From: Bacteroidales bacterium UBA3824
GTDB lineage: Bacteria; Bacteroidota; Bacteroidia; Bacteroidales; UBA3824
Direction of reading: 5' to 3'
Length of the DNA: 47,530 nucleotides
Assembly: GCA_002393195.1 (NCBI GenBank)
Contig: DGIK01000129.1
Coordinates: forward strand, 1-47,530
A program made the position numbers and the translations under genes. Below the pieces are notes generated by a model that searched no databases, was not told the DNA's origin, and saw only the letters and a program-made list of their open reading frames with translations. Shown in pieces: positions 1-8,500 of this stretch; within the stretch, counting starts at the first letter, position 1, and every line of letters starts with the position of its first letter.

Positions 1-44
1 CGGCGGTTTCGCATTTTTTGTTTGGAGCATACTTATATTGCTGC

Positions 45-674
45 CTACTGAGCCGCCTCGTACAAGGAAATCATACAATCCCGCACACAAACTTCCTTTC
101 CTGGCACATTACGGAACGACCGCTCGACGGTAATATTGTAAAATTTGGAAAATGTGATTGTTTCCATCACAGGCAACAGACTTTCACTAAAAATGCCATA
201 CGTGCTTTGACGTCCGTCAGACTCAAACGCATATCTGCCAGCATGGATGTCCAATAAATAAAACTTGCCAGTGGAACGAATGACTTCGCAGTTCGGTTGT
301 TTAGCGTTGAGATAGAAAGAATCTTCGTCAGGCAAATAATCGTCAGGAAACTCCGTCGGCGGCAAAACTTTTATGTTGTGGTACTGTATGTCGTTGTCGA
401 TGTCCACCATATATACAAACCCATCATTTGGCTTAGTAATGACACGACGCAACGACACTTGTCCAGAAACATACCTTTCTATCGTATTCTCATCTGTCCT
501 GACAACAAGCCATCTATTGTAATGGTCGTCAGAATCAACCCAATAGAACAAGTAGTTCTCCCCCGCAGGACTTACGTAATGCGACAGCAACGGTCCATCA
601 TAATATATCAAATCAGATACTTTGCGAAACGACGCTATATGAAGCGGAACGTTCAATCCCTGGAACTGTTTCAT
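45..674 (-). CDS. Uncharacterised protein, possible DUF6575-like
   Basis: A protein of about 209 residues if translation starts at the ATG at 674. That start overlaps the stop of the upstream gene (671..1111) as ATGA, which favours it over the in-frame ATG at 719 that would read into the upstream gene. There is no signal peptide or membrane segment. The N-terminal half contains IYYDGPLLSHY, YLFYWVDSDD and a run of the type VSGQVSLRRV followed by DGFVYMV. From memory this pattern resembles the small cytoplasmic DUF6575 family, but I cannot confirm it. The ATGA coupling shows that the two genes are translated together and probably act together. Function unknown. Confidence 0.75.
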   Translation of the reverse strand: MKQFQGLNVPLHIASFRKVSDLIYYDGPLLSHYVSPAGENYLFYWVDSDDHYNRWLVVRTDENTIERYVSGQVSLRRVITKPNDGFVYMVDIDNDIQYHNIKVLPPTEFPDDYLPDEDSFYLNAKQPNCEVIRSTGKFYLLDIHAGRYAFESDGRQSTYGIFSESLLPVMETITFSKFYNITVERSFRNVPGKEVCVRDCMISLYEAAQ

Positions 675-1111
675 GGTGTAAACTGTTTTATAATGTTGAA
701 CTTGGAGCCAAGGGCGCAACCTTCGTACTCATACAAGTCATAATGGTGGTTTTCGTCCTCGGCGGTTTTTGCACCGTCTGTCTTTTCCAAATATCCGGTG
801 CTCAATGCGTTGCCAATTTTTTGATCGATGTGTTTCATAACACGAGACAGATACTTATAAAACTTTTCCGCAGACATCGCAGTCGGGAAACATGACAACG
901 CTATATTTGTGGTCTCAAGTTTGCCATTTTCCCTTGCCTGGATGAGCCTGCGCGGATTTCTGACGTATCCAGGAAGATGGTTTTGCGAAGCATCGTCCGA
1001 ATTGACAAACCTAAACGCACGTTCATGCGAGATGTCGAAAAGTTCGGGCATCTTAGCTCCACTTGCCAACATCTCGTCAAGCAATTCTTGATATTTGAAC
1101 CTCAGCGGCAT
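671..1111 (-). CDS. Uncharacterised 146-residue cytoplasmic protein
   Basis: First gene of a two-gene operon with 45..674; the stop overlaps the next start (ATGA). The protein is soluble, charged and mostly helical in appearance, with no motif I recognise. The start is supported by a perfect Bacteroidota -7 box 21 bp upstream (1132..1139) with a TTTG -33 element about 18 bp before it. The gene therefore has its own promoter and need not depend on the zinc-ribbon module upstream on the same strand. Coupled pairs of small unknown proteins are often toxin-antitoxin or immunity pairs, but nothing in the sequence proves that here. Confidence 0.75.
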   Translation of the reverse strand: MPLRFKYQELLDEMLASGAKMPELFDISHERAFRFVNSDDASQNHLPGYVRNPRRLIQARENGKLETTNIALSCFPTAMSAEKFYKYLSRVMKHIDQKIGNALSTGYLEKTDGAKTAEDENHHYDLYEYEGCALGSKFNIIKQFTP

Positions 1112-1131
1112 AATTAACTGATTATCGGTTG

Positions 1132-1139
1132 CAAAGATA
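1132..1139 (-). promoter_or_regulatory. Promoter -7 box TATCTTTG for 671..1111
   Basis: On the minus strand this reads TATCTTTG, a perfect match to the Bacteroidota consensus TAnnTTTG. A TTTG -33 element lies at 1158..1161, an 18-bp spacer. It is placed to drive the 1111/674 gene pair. Confidence 0.7.
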
Positions 1140-1228
1140 AAAGGATTTTCTATGTTTCAAAAATATTTTTAGTGGTTTGACATTTTTTTATCGTCAACAC
1201 AAAAAAAACTCGTTGCAGGCTTACTCGT

Positions 1229-1717
1229 TTATCTCATTGTTTGATCATAATATGAAAACACAGACCATGCCATCTTTGCGCCCAATATGCCAAACGCCAT
1301 CAGTATAGCCTTGAAAACGATGCGCATATTTTTTTTCTTGCGGTCAATTGCATTAACATTGGCGCGGAATCCCTTGATAAAATCCTGTACGTCAGGATAT
1401 TGGCTGTAATTATGCTCAATTTCGGCTATCTTGTTGTTCAATTCTATCGGTCCCTCATTTTTTTGGTTCAAATCTACCCGTTTTACATAAACAACGAAAC
1501 CTAACACACCGAGCAACACCGGCATATCACAAAACGAATATCCACCACGGTATCCACACACGAAAATCCACATCGCCAACACCATCAATATTAATCCGAA
1601 ATAATGGCGAAACACTGCGCCAAAATTGGTTGGATATTGATTTTTGAACGCAACGAGTTGTTGGTTCAAGGCTGTCAAATCGCGCAAAAAATCAGTTCTT
1701 GTCTTATCAGTGTTCAT
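1229..1717 (-). CDS. Small membrane partner of zinc-ribbon protein (module copy 1)
   Basis: A 162-residue protein with a soluble N-terminal stretch (YPTNFG near residue 30) and a hydrophobic pair of helices at about 40-80. A conserved amphipathic stretch YSQYPDVQDFIKGF follows near 105-118, then a C-terminal membrane helix near 133-152. It is a clear paralogue of the first half of the protein at 29965..30909, which has YPTNLG and YAQYPDVCNYLKQF at matching places. It overlaps the stop of 1714..3039 by ATGA, so both are made together. In both copies the small protein follows the zinc-ribbon protein, which indicates a two-component membrane system. It lacks the periplasmic extension of the second copy. 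Function unknown. Confidence 0.85.
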   Translation of the reverse strand: MNTDKTRTDFLRDLTALNQQLVAFKNQYPTNFGAVFRHYFGLILMVLAMWIFVCGYRGGYSFCDMPVLLGVLGFVVYVKRVDLNQKNEGPIELNNKIAEIEHNYSQYPDVQDFIKGFRANVNAIDRKKKNMRIVFKAILMAFGILGAKMAWSVFSYYDQTMR

Positions 1718-3039
1718 AGGCTCAAATATTTGATGATTATTATCAAAGCAACGACTCCCACGTAAACTGCGGCTACGCCAGCACGATGCTTTGCACGTTC
1801 TTTTTTTGCTTCTTTAATCAATTTGTCCAAATAGCCAAGTTCTGTCTTAGCCTCGCTGTTGTTGCCGTAGAGGGTGGCTATCTGCAACGTGTAACTATCG
1901 AACATAGCAAGCGCATTATAGAACGCCTGGTCGGCAAGTTCAATGGGCGAAGTCTTATAAAGATTCTCCTTGTCATCTTTTGAGTATTCCGATTTCATAT
2001 TTAAAAACATTCCAACAAACGGGCTTGCCGCAAGTATCACATACCCTAATATATACCACACTCCCTTCCCAGCCAAAGAACCACTCGTATCCGCATCAAC
2101 GTTCACCGTTATAATCGCGCCGATAATTGCCATCGCCACATCAATATTATACGTCAAAATCTTGAAAAATCCCGGCTTGGGCGCACTGCGTAACGCTCTA
2201 ATGCTCTCGTTGATATTGTCAAGAATTTGCTGGATGTTGTATTGCGAGCCGGTTTGTTCGTGGAGGATGTGTCCGCAATATGTGCATATATGGCTGACAA
2301 GCGGCAATGCAGCGCCGCAGTCGGGGCATTGTGTGATGGATTGTTGCTGCTCGGCTGTATTACGGTTTTCGTCGCGGATAATGTCTGCCGCATAGCCCAT
2401 CGCACCTTGGTCGCCAACTTTGATTACCCGCCGCTCGCTGTCGTCTGTTTCAAGCGATTGTCCGCAAAAAAGACAATCGACAGAAATCAGCGGAATCTGT
2501 GCACCGCACGTGGGGCAGCGTTTCAAATCCTCTTTATGGTAACTTTTGAGCCGCTCGTTGAGCGCGTCGTCGATGTATTTGTTGACCACTGCCACATCCA
2601 CGCCCATATCCAACGCCTCCTTCACTATCGTCTGCCGTTCCTTGAAGGTCAATATGCGGTCTTGCAACGCGAGTTCGGTGAGGTCAACAATGTGCCGAGG
2701 TACTCTCACAATCGTGCTTGGGTCGTATGGTGGAGGTGTGATTTCTTGTGGTTCATTTTGGGTGCTTGCAATTTCTATTTCGGGCTCTAAGCCACAAAAT
2801 AGGCATTTTGGCGAACTATTTGGAGTACGCGACTTGCAACGTGGACATTCTCTGAGCGCGTCTTTTGGGTAAAACAAGAGCGATTCTTGCAACGTCTTAT
2901 CCAAATATTCCTTGATTTCGTCCTTCGGCACACCCTGCCGCAACGCCTCAGCGGTGATTTTCTCAATCTCCGAATATGTCAACACACCGTCCTGAAACGC
3001 TGCATTGGTCATTGTCAATACATCTTGCGGTATAGCCAT
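1714..3039 (-). CDS. Triple zinc-ribbon membrane protein (module copy 1)
   Basis: A 441-residue protein. It contains two tandem copies of a unit made of a helical segment (GVLTYSEIEKI and RILTFKERQTI) followed by a zinc ribbon: Cys 65/68/79/82 and Cys 175/178/189/192. A third ribbon has Cys 238/241/252/255. After a linker come hydrophobic segments near 303-350 and at the C terminus (about 420-441), so the ribbons probably sit in the cytoplasm on a membrane anchor. It is paralogous to 28440..29951, which has one helical-ribbon unit fewer. The small membrane gene 1229..1717 is translationally coupled. The promoter is weak or divergent: TAACTTTC at 3066..3073 is one base off the -7 consensus. 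I know no function for the family; sensing or scaffold roles are guesses. Confidence 0.85.
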   Translation of the reverse strand: MAIPQDVLTMTNAAFQDGVLTYSEIEKITAEALRQGVPKDEIKEYLDKTLQESLLFYPKDALRECPRCKSRTPNSSPKCLFCGLEPEIEIASTQNEPQEITPPPYDPSTIVRVPRHIVDLTELALQDRILTFKERQTIVKEALDMGVDVAVVNKYIDDALNERLKSYHKEDLKRCPTCGAQIPLISVDCLFCGQSLETDDSERRVIKVGDQGAMGYAADIIRDENRNTAEQQQSITQCPDCGAALPLVSHICTYCGHILHEQTGSQYNIQQILDNINESIRALRSAPKPGFFKILTYNIDVAMAIIGAIITVNVDADTSGSLAGKGVWYILGYVILAASPFVGMFLNMKSEYSKDDKENLYKTSPIELADQAFYNALAMFDSYTLQIATLYGNNSEAKTELGYLDKLIKEAKKERAKHRAGVAAVYVGVVALIIIIKYLSL

Positions 3040-3095
3040 AATTTACTCGTTAACATTCTCGGTGCGAAAGTTAGCAAAAAATGTTAATGGCACAA

Positions 3096-3142
3096 AAAAA
3101 ATTACCGATAATTTTCTGATGAAAATTATCGGTAATTTTTTA
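3096..3142 (-). terminator. Terminator downstream of the SulP gene
   Basis: A 20-bp perfect inverted repeat (AAAAATTACCGATAATTTTC and its complement) with a TGAT loop, flanked by A and T runs so that it can work on both strands. It separates the SulP gene from the zinc-ribbon module. Confidence 0.8.
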
Positions 3143-3166
3143 TCTAAAACAACAATGCGTCAAACC

Positions 3167-4816
3167 TTACGCCTCCAACTCTTTCAGCACTTCCTTAGCC
3201 CTCTGCGAGGCGATGTCAAAGTTTGAGCAAACGTTTTTGCTGTCGAGTTTTTCGACGATGCCGGTCTTGTTGAGTTCCTTGAATACACTCTCATTGACGC
3301 CTGAAAGAACTATTTTCACATTGATTTCGCGGAGGTCGTCGAGCATCGCGCTGAAATTCCTTGCGCCAGTAGCATCCATAAAAGGCACGTGCCTCATACG
3401 AATCACCAACACCTTAGCCTCGTTGCCAAACTGACGGAGAGTCTCGCGGTATTTCTTGGCAGCACCGAAGAAGAACGGACCGCTTATCTCATAAACCTCA
3501 ATGCCTTTGGGGAACATCTGCGCGTAATTGACGAGCGAATCCTCGTCGCGGGTAACATTGATGACGCTACTCTGCGCTGCCATCCTCTGCATAAAGAGGA
3601 ACGATGCCAACACCATACCAACCTCGATAGCGGCTGTAAGGTCGAATATCACTGTCAACAAGAACGTTACCACCAAAATCACAGTATCGTACTTGCTGCC
3701 CTTGCAGATGGAGACAAAAGAACGCCATTCGCTCATATTGTAACTTACCACAATCAACACGCCCGCAAGGCACGACAACGGTATCATCTCCGCATAACTG
3801 CCAAACAGGAACATTATCAGCATCAGCGTAATGGCGTGTACGATGCCAGCAACAGGGGTGCGACCGCCATTTTTGACGTTGGTGGCGGTACGGGCAATTG
3901 CGCCTGTTGCCGGTATGCCGCCAAAAATCGGCGATACGATGTTGGCGACGCCCTGGGCGATAAGTTCGGTGTTCGATTTGTGATTGCTACCAATCATACC
4001 ATCTGCCACGACAGCCGACAGCAACGATTCTATCGCGCCCAAAACCGCAATCGTAACGGCGGGGCCTATGTAACTATTGAAATTGCTCCAATCAATCTCC
4101 GGCATACTCATCGTAAACGACGACGGAATCTGATTGAACTTAGAGCCGATGGTCTCCACATCGAGGTTGAATATCGAGGAAATTAACGTTACGATAATAA
4201 TGGCAACAAACGAGCCAGGGATTTTGGGAGTAATTTTCACGAAAAACACCGAAATCAGGATGGTCAACACGGTGAGACCGAGTGCGGTGAAATTGACACT
4301 TCCAATATCAGAAATCATCGCGCCCCATTTGCCGATGAAGTCGCCGGGGAGTTTGTCAACCGAGAGTCCGAGCGCGTCCTTGACCTGCGTGGTGAATATC
4401 GTGAGCGCGATACCAGACGTAAAGCCAACGACCAACGGATGAGGTATAAACTTGATGACCGAACCCAAATGCAACAATCCAAACAGCACCAAAAGCACGC
4501 CCGCCAACATTGTGGAGACCATCAATCCTGACAGTCCATATTGCTGCACGATGCCATAGACGATGACGATGAACGCGCCCGTAGGCCCGCCAATCTGCAC
4601 GCGGCTGCCGCCCAAAAACGAAATCAGGAAGCCGGCGATGATAGCCGTCACAAGTCCCTGAGCCGGGTTGACGCCCGACGCCACGGCAAACGCAATTGCC
4701 AACGGCAATGCCACGATGCCCACTATGATGCCCGCCAGAAGGTCGGACTGAAACATTTTCTTTGTGTATCCCTGTTTGAGAACAGAGAATAATTCGGGTT
4801 TAAATACGCTTTTCAC
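3167..4816 (-). CDS. SulP (SLC26) family anion transporter with STAS domain
   Basis: A 549-residue inner-membrane transporter of the sulfate permease family, expected to move an inorganic anion such as sulfate or bicarbonate with or against an ion gradient. The N-terminal part has the family signature near residues 26-75 (GIIVGIVALPLAIAFAVASG, then the region with GGSRVQIGGPTGAF), followed by many hydrophobic helices up to about residue 420. The last 110 residues form a cytoplasmic STAS domain (VLVIRMRHVPFMDATG). Length is normal. A perfect -7 box TACCTTTG lies at 4846..4853 on the minus strand and a strong terminator follows the gene, so it is a single-gene transcript. The substrate cannot be read from the sequence. 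Confidence 0.93.
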   Translation of the reverse strand: MKSVFKPELFSVLKQGYTKKMFQSDLLAGIIVGIVALPLAIAFAVASGVNPAQGLVTAIIAGFLISFLGGSRVQIGGPTGAFIVIVYGIVQQYGLSGLMVSTMLAGVLLVLFGLLHLGSVIKFIPHPLVVGFTSGIALTIFTTQVKDALGLSVDKLPGDFIGKWGAMISDIGSVNFTALGLTVLTILISVFFVKITPKIPGSFVAIIIVTLISSIFNLDVETIGSKFNQIPSSFTMSMPEIDWSNFNSYIGPAVTIAVLGAIESLLSAVVADGMIGSNHKSNTELIAQGVANIVSPIFGGIPATGAIARTATNVKNGGRTPVAGIVHAITLMLIMFLFGSYAEMIPLSCLAGVLIVVSYNMSEWRSFVSICKGSKYDTVILVVTFLLTVIFDLTAAIEVGMVLASFLFMQRMAAQSSVINVTRDEDSLVNYAQMFPKGIEVYEISGPFFFGAAKKYRETLRQFGNEAKVLVIRMRHVPFMDATGARNFSAMLDDLREINVKIVLSGVNESVFKELNKTGIVEKLDSKNVCSNFDIASQRAKEVLKELEA

Positions 4817-4845
4817 TGTTTTGTATTCCTTTTAAAAAAACGGTG

Positions 4846-4853
4846 CAAAGGTA
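4846..4853 (-). promoter_or_regulatory. Promoter -7 box TACCTTTG for the SulP gene
   Basis: Perfect TAnnTTTG match on the minus strand, 30 bp upstream of the SulP start. Confidence 0.65.
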
Positions 4854-4925
4854 TAAACCCAACGTGTATTGTATTTTGCGGTTGGATTAAGAAATATTTA
4901 AATTTTAGGGTTTGTACAATATGTT

Positions 4926-4950
4926 GTAGGGGCGTACCTCGTGTACGCTC
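4926..4950 (+). repeat. GTAG-footed palindromic repeat, left copy of inverted pair
   Basis: A 25-bp sequence beginning GTAGGGGCGTACC, with an internal hairpin GCGTAC/GTACGC. Its exact reverse complement lies at 5479..5503, so the two copies bracket the MNT/HEPN genes. The GTAG foot and hairpin are typical of REP elements mobilised by REP-associated (RAYT) transposases. Confidence 0.8.
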
Positions 4951-4984
4951 CATGAAATGTTTTTATGATATGAGATGTATGGGG

Positions 4985-5095
4985 CTATTTTGTGTCATTC
5001 AACAAAGCATCTACCTCCGCAATGAACCTCTCCGCCTTCGGATATAGTTCATCAACTTCTTCTTCGGTAGAATATACAAATTCGTCATAATACAA
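4985..5095 (-). pseudogene. Remnant of HEPN-domain partner gene (C-terminal tail only)
   Basis: Directly after the MNT gene, in the +1 frame, 36 codons read LYYDEFVYSTEEEVDELYPK and then an AERFIAEVDALL-type end before a TAG stop. This matches the C-terminal tail of HEPN proteins of the MNT/HEPN module (a D-Y-D-x-F segment, an acidic turn, then a KAExFI helix). There is no ATG in frame and an in-frame stop lies about 20 bp upstream, so the first roughly 90 residues, including the RX4-6H active site, are gone. Seen: the tail and the missing start. Inferred: an internal deletion. Confidence 0.6.
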
Positions 5096-5402
5096 TACCC
5101 TCCCTCTTTACATTATGTTGAAACGGCGTTGCAAACGGACGGTTTTCCCATTCGCTTTTGGTCATTATCAATGTACTGATGGCAATGCCGGTATCAAGTT
5201 CTATATCATAAAACGGCGACATAATCTGTTCCTTTTCACTGTACGACAGATGTTTGTTGGCATCCACAAGCAACAACAGGTCTATATCGGAATCGGCTCG
5301 TGCATCACCACGCGCCTCCGAACCGTACAAAATCGTCTGAACCATTGGACGCATCTTGTCGGCAGCAATCTTTATCCTATTTACAATCTGTATCCGTCTC
5401 AT
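5085..5402 (-). CDS. MNT-type minimal nucleotidyltransferase (antitoxin-like)
   Basis: A 105-residue protein of the polymerase-beta fold minimal nucleotidyltransferases. The signature GSEARGDARADSDIDLLLLV (about residues 26-45) gives the GSxxRG loop and the two metal-binding Asp residues. The C-terminal end NVKREGIVL is normal for the family, so the protein is complete. In intact MNT/HEPN modules this enzyme AMPylates and silences a HEPN ribonuclease. Here the neighbouring HEPN gene is reduced to its tail, so the enzyme is an orphan. A perfect TATATTTG -7 box lies 33 bp upstream. The module sits between inverted 25-bp repeats. Confidence 0.85.
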   Translation of the reverse strand: MRRIQIVNRIKIAADKMRPMVQTILYGSEARGDARADSDIDLLLLVDANKHLSYSEKEQIMSPFYDIELDTGIAISTLIMTKSEWENRPFATPFQHNVKREGIVL

Positions 5403-5434
5403 AGCATATAATGCTTTTGTGGGTTAATATTGTG

Positions 5435-5442
5435 CAAATATA
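5435..5442 (-). promoter_or_regulatory. Promoter -7 box TATATTTG for the MNT gene
   Basis: Perfect TAnnTTTG match on the minus strand, with TTTG at 5462..5465 about 19 bp upstream as the -33 element. Confidence 0.65.
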
Positions 5443-5478
5443 ACCAAATCCGATATATGGACAAAATTATTTTTCACA

Positions 5479-5503
5479 GAGCGTACACGAGGTACGCCCC
5501 TAC
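5479..5503 (-). repeat. GTAG-footed palindromic repeat, right copy of inverted pair
   Basis: Exact 25-bp reverse complement of 4926..4950. It runs into the last codon of the hybrid two-component gene, whose stop is at 5500, so the repeat supplies the end of that reading frame. Confidence 0.8.
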
Positions 5504-8500
5504 CCCTCCAACATTCCCGACGGCGTAACGCCGAATTGTTTGGTGAAACATCGCGTGAAATATTTGGGGTCGTTGAAGCCGACTTCGTAGGCGATTTCGG
5601 AGATGTTCATATTGTGGGTGATGCGGTTTTTGATGATGAGGTCGCGGGCTACTTTGAGACGGTAAGCACGGATGAAAGGTCCCGCACTTTGCTGCGTGAG
5701 GGCTTGCATCTTCTTGTTCATAAACGTCTTGGAGACGCCCATCTGCGTGATGAGTTCGTTGACATCAAAATCGGGTTCGCGGTAATTATCCTTGATGATT
5801 TTCAAAACCTTGTCGATGAACTTCTTGTCGTATGAATCTTCGGGAATGTTGAGGCTCTCGGAATCCATATTGTCGCGGAATTTCTGACTAAACTTGCGGC
5901 GGTTTTCAATCAGGGAAAGGATTTTGGCCTTGAGAGCCGCCTCGTCAAAGGGCTTTGTGATGTAGTCGTCAACACCCTTGCGGAAACTGTCGAGCAACGA
6001 TTCGCGACTTGTCTTGGCGGTGAGGATGATGATTGGAATGTGCGAAATGTCGCTGTCTTGACGGACATTTTGGGCGAGGGTAACGCCGTCCATACCGGGC
6101 ATCATCAAGTCTGAAAGGATGAGGTCTATGACATTGGAACGTAGCACAGTGAGGGCGTTGTTGCCGTCAACAGCCTCATACACAGTGTATTGGTCGGAGA
6201 GTACGGTGCGGATGTATTGGCGCATCTCGGTATTGTCTTCCACCACGAGCACCGACATACGATGTTCGGCATTGTCCTGAATATCGTCGTCATCATCGGC
6301 ATCGTCGGCGGTGCTTATGTAATTGGAAACCGGCGCGGCGGCACTCTCCACCATCGGCACGAGCGGCACAATCAAACGGAAACGCGCTCCGTGGCGTTTG
6401 GTATTGCCGGCGGTAATATCGCCGCCGAGGAGGTTGGCGAGTTTCTTGCAGAGGTACAGCCCGATGCCCGTGCCGCTGCCCTTGGCGAGCGTGTTGTCGT
6501 TGTTTGACTGATAGAAACTATTGAAAATCTTGTCGATGTCGTTTTCAACAATGCCTGTGCCAGTGTCGGAGACTGCGATGTAAAGCTTGTCGGGCGAATG
6601 GAACGCGGCGGCATATACGTCGATGCGTCCGCCGTTGGGCGTAAATTTCACCGCGTTGCCAAGCAAATTGGTGATAATCTTTACCATAGCCTCGCGGTCA
6701 AACATTATGTACGGATTGCTGATATGAAAATAGAGATTGAGGGCGATGCCCTTGTCCTGCGTCAATGAGCGGAACGGCAGCAAAATGTCGTCCATAAAAG
6801 TCTTGAAATTGCCGGGCGCAAGATTGACGGGCATATTGTCGGTCTCCACCTTTCGGAAATCCATCAACTGGTTGACGAGCGAGAGGAGATGTTTTGAATT
6901 GTGATCCACAAAATTCAGTTGCTCAATCACTTTGGGGTTGGTGCTGAGTTTCAGGGCGCGTTCGATGGGGCCAATAATCAACGTGAGCGGCGTGCGAAAT
7001 TCGTGGGTGATGTTGGTGAAAAACGCCAACTTGTCCAAGGTGAGTTCTTGGATTTTGGTGGTCATCTGTTCCAACTGCATCTTTTGGCGCGAAATCTCCT
7101 CGTTCTGATTATAAAGCAATTCGTTTTGGCGCGAGAGTTCCTCGGTTTTGGTTTCGAGGGCGGCGGTGCGGCGGTTGACCTCCTCCGACAACAGTTGCTT
7201 TTGCTCTCGCAACGCCTCCATCCTGCGGTGGACAATGTGCCGCGAAATTGCAATTACTATCAATATCAAAATCAACATAAACCACCATTGCTTGTAAAAA
7301 TAGCCCTTGACGTGGATGTTGATTTCGGTGGGGTCGGCATACTCGCCCGAACCTAACGCGCAACGCACTTGGAATGTGTAGTTGCCCTGAGTCAAATTGC
7401 TAAAAACCGCCATCCTGCGGCTGTGAGGCACTGTAATCCACGTGTCGCTGAATCCATGAAGCCTATATTGATAGATGACCGACGAGGGCGCGTTATAGTC
7501 CAAAGCCGAAAATTCCAACGTTACCGACTTGTCCCTTTCGTGGATGTAAATATCTGATTCTCTTGATATTTCGGTGTTGATGATGCCACTGCCGGCATAG
7601 ACATTGCGGTCGTTGACGGAGAGCGACGTGATGTAAACTCGGTCTTTGCCAAGCGAGACGTGCGACCTCTCGGTATCCAACGCCATCAACCCGTGCAACG
7701 CGCCGAGATAGATGATGTTGGAACCAGGACGCTTAAAGCCGCCGTTCCAAAAGAAATTGTTGTCGCAAAGTCCGTCTTCACGATAATAACACGAAATCCT
7801 GCCACTCTGCGGCGAGTAGCACGACAGGCCTTTTGCAGTTGCCATCCAAATGCGGCGGCTGTTGTCTTCTACGATGTATGTGCAAATGTCGTTGCTGAGT
7901 CCATTGTCGGTGGTGAAAAGTTGTTCGTAGCCATTGGCGGTACGCTTCACAACTCCAAAACCATTGGTGCCGATGTACAAAGTGCCGTCGCTGCCCTCCA
8001 TAAAACACGTTACCTTGCGTAAAAATTCTGTGGAAATATCGCGCATACGGTCTATGCGGGCGGTCTTGGTCTTTGGGTCGATGCTCACGATGCCGGCGGT
8101 AGTGCCGATGAGGATTGTGCCGTCAGAAAGTACGACATCGCCGAGCGAACCGTAATTGTTGGCGGTTACAGAATCGGGCAGCGGACGTTGGATTTCACCG
8201 GTATTGATGTCATAAAAATATATGCCACGATTGGACCCCACCCAAACTCCATTGTTGATAGTATCCATCGTGCAAGTGCCTATGAAACTGATATTTATGG
8301 AATCGTTTTCATAATTGATGCGCTTGACGACCTTGCCCTGACGCTTGTCGAAAATGGTGATGCCGCCGCCCCAAGTGCCGAGCAAAAGTTGATTGTTGCC
8401 GATGTAAGTAATGCAACTTACCGAATTGTGGCTCAGACCGTTGGCAACCGTAAAATGACGAAAATCGTCGCTGTCGGCGGGTTTGCAACTAAGACCGCCT

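Noticed and set aside
1180..1228. Repeated ACTCGT pieces after 1229..1717 as a terminator
   Set aside because: They are direct, not inverted, repeats; only a weak TTGAC/GTCAA hairpin is present nearby.
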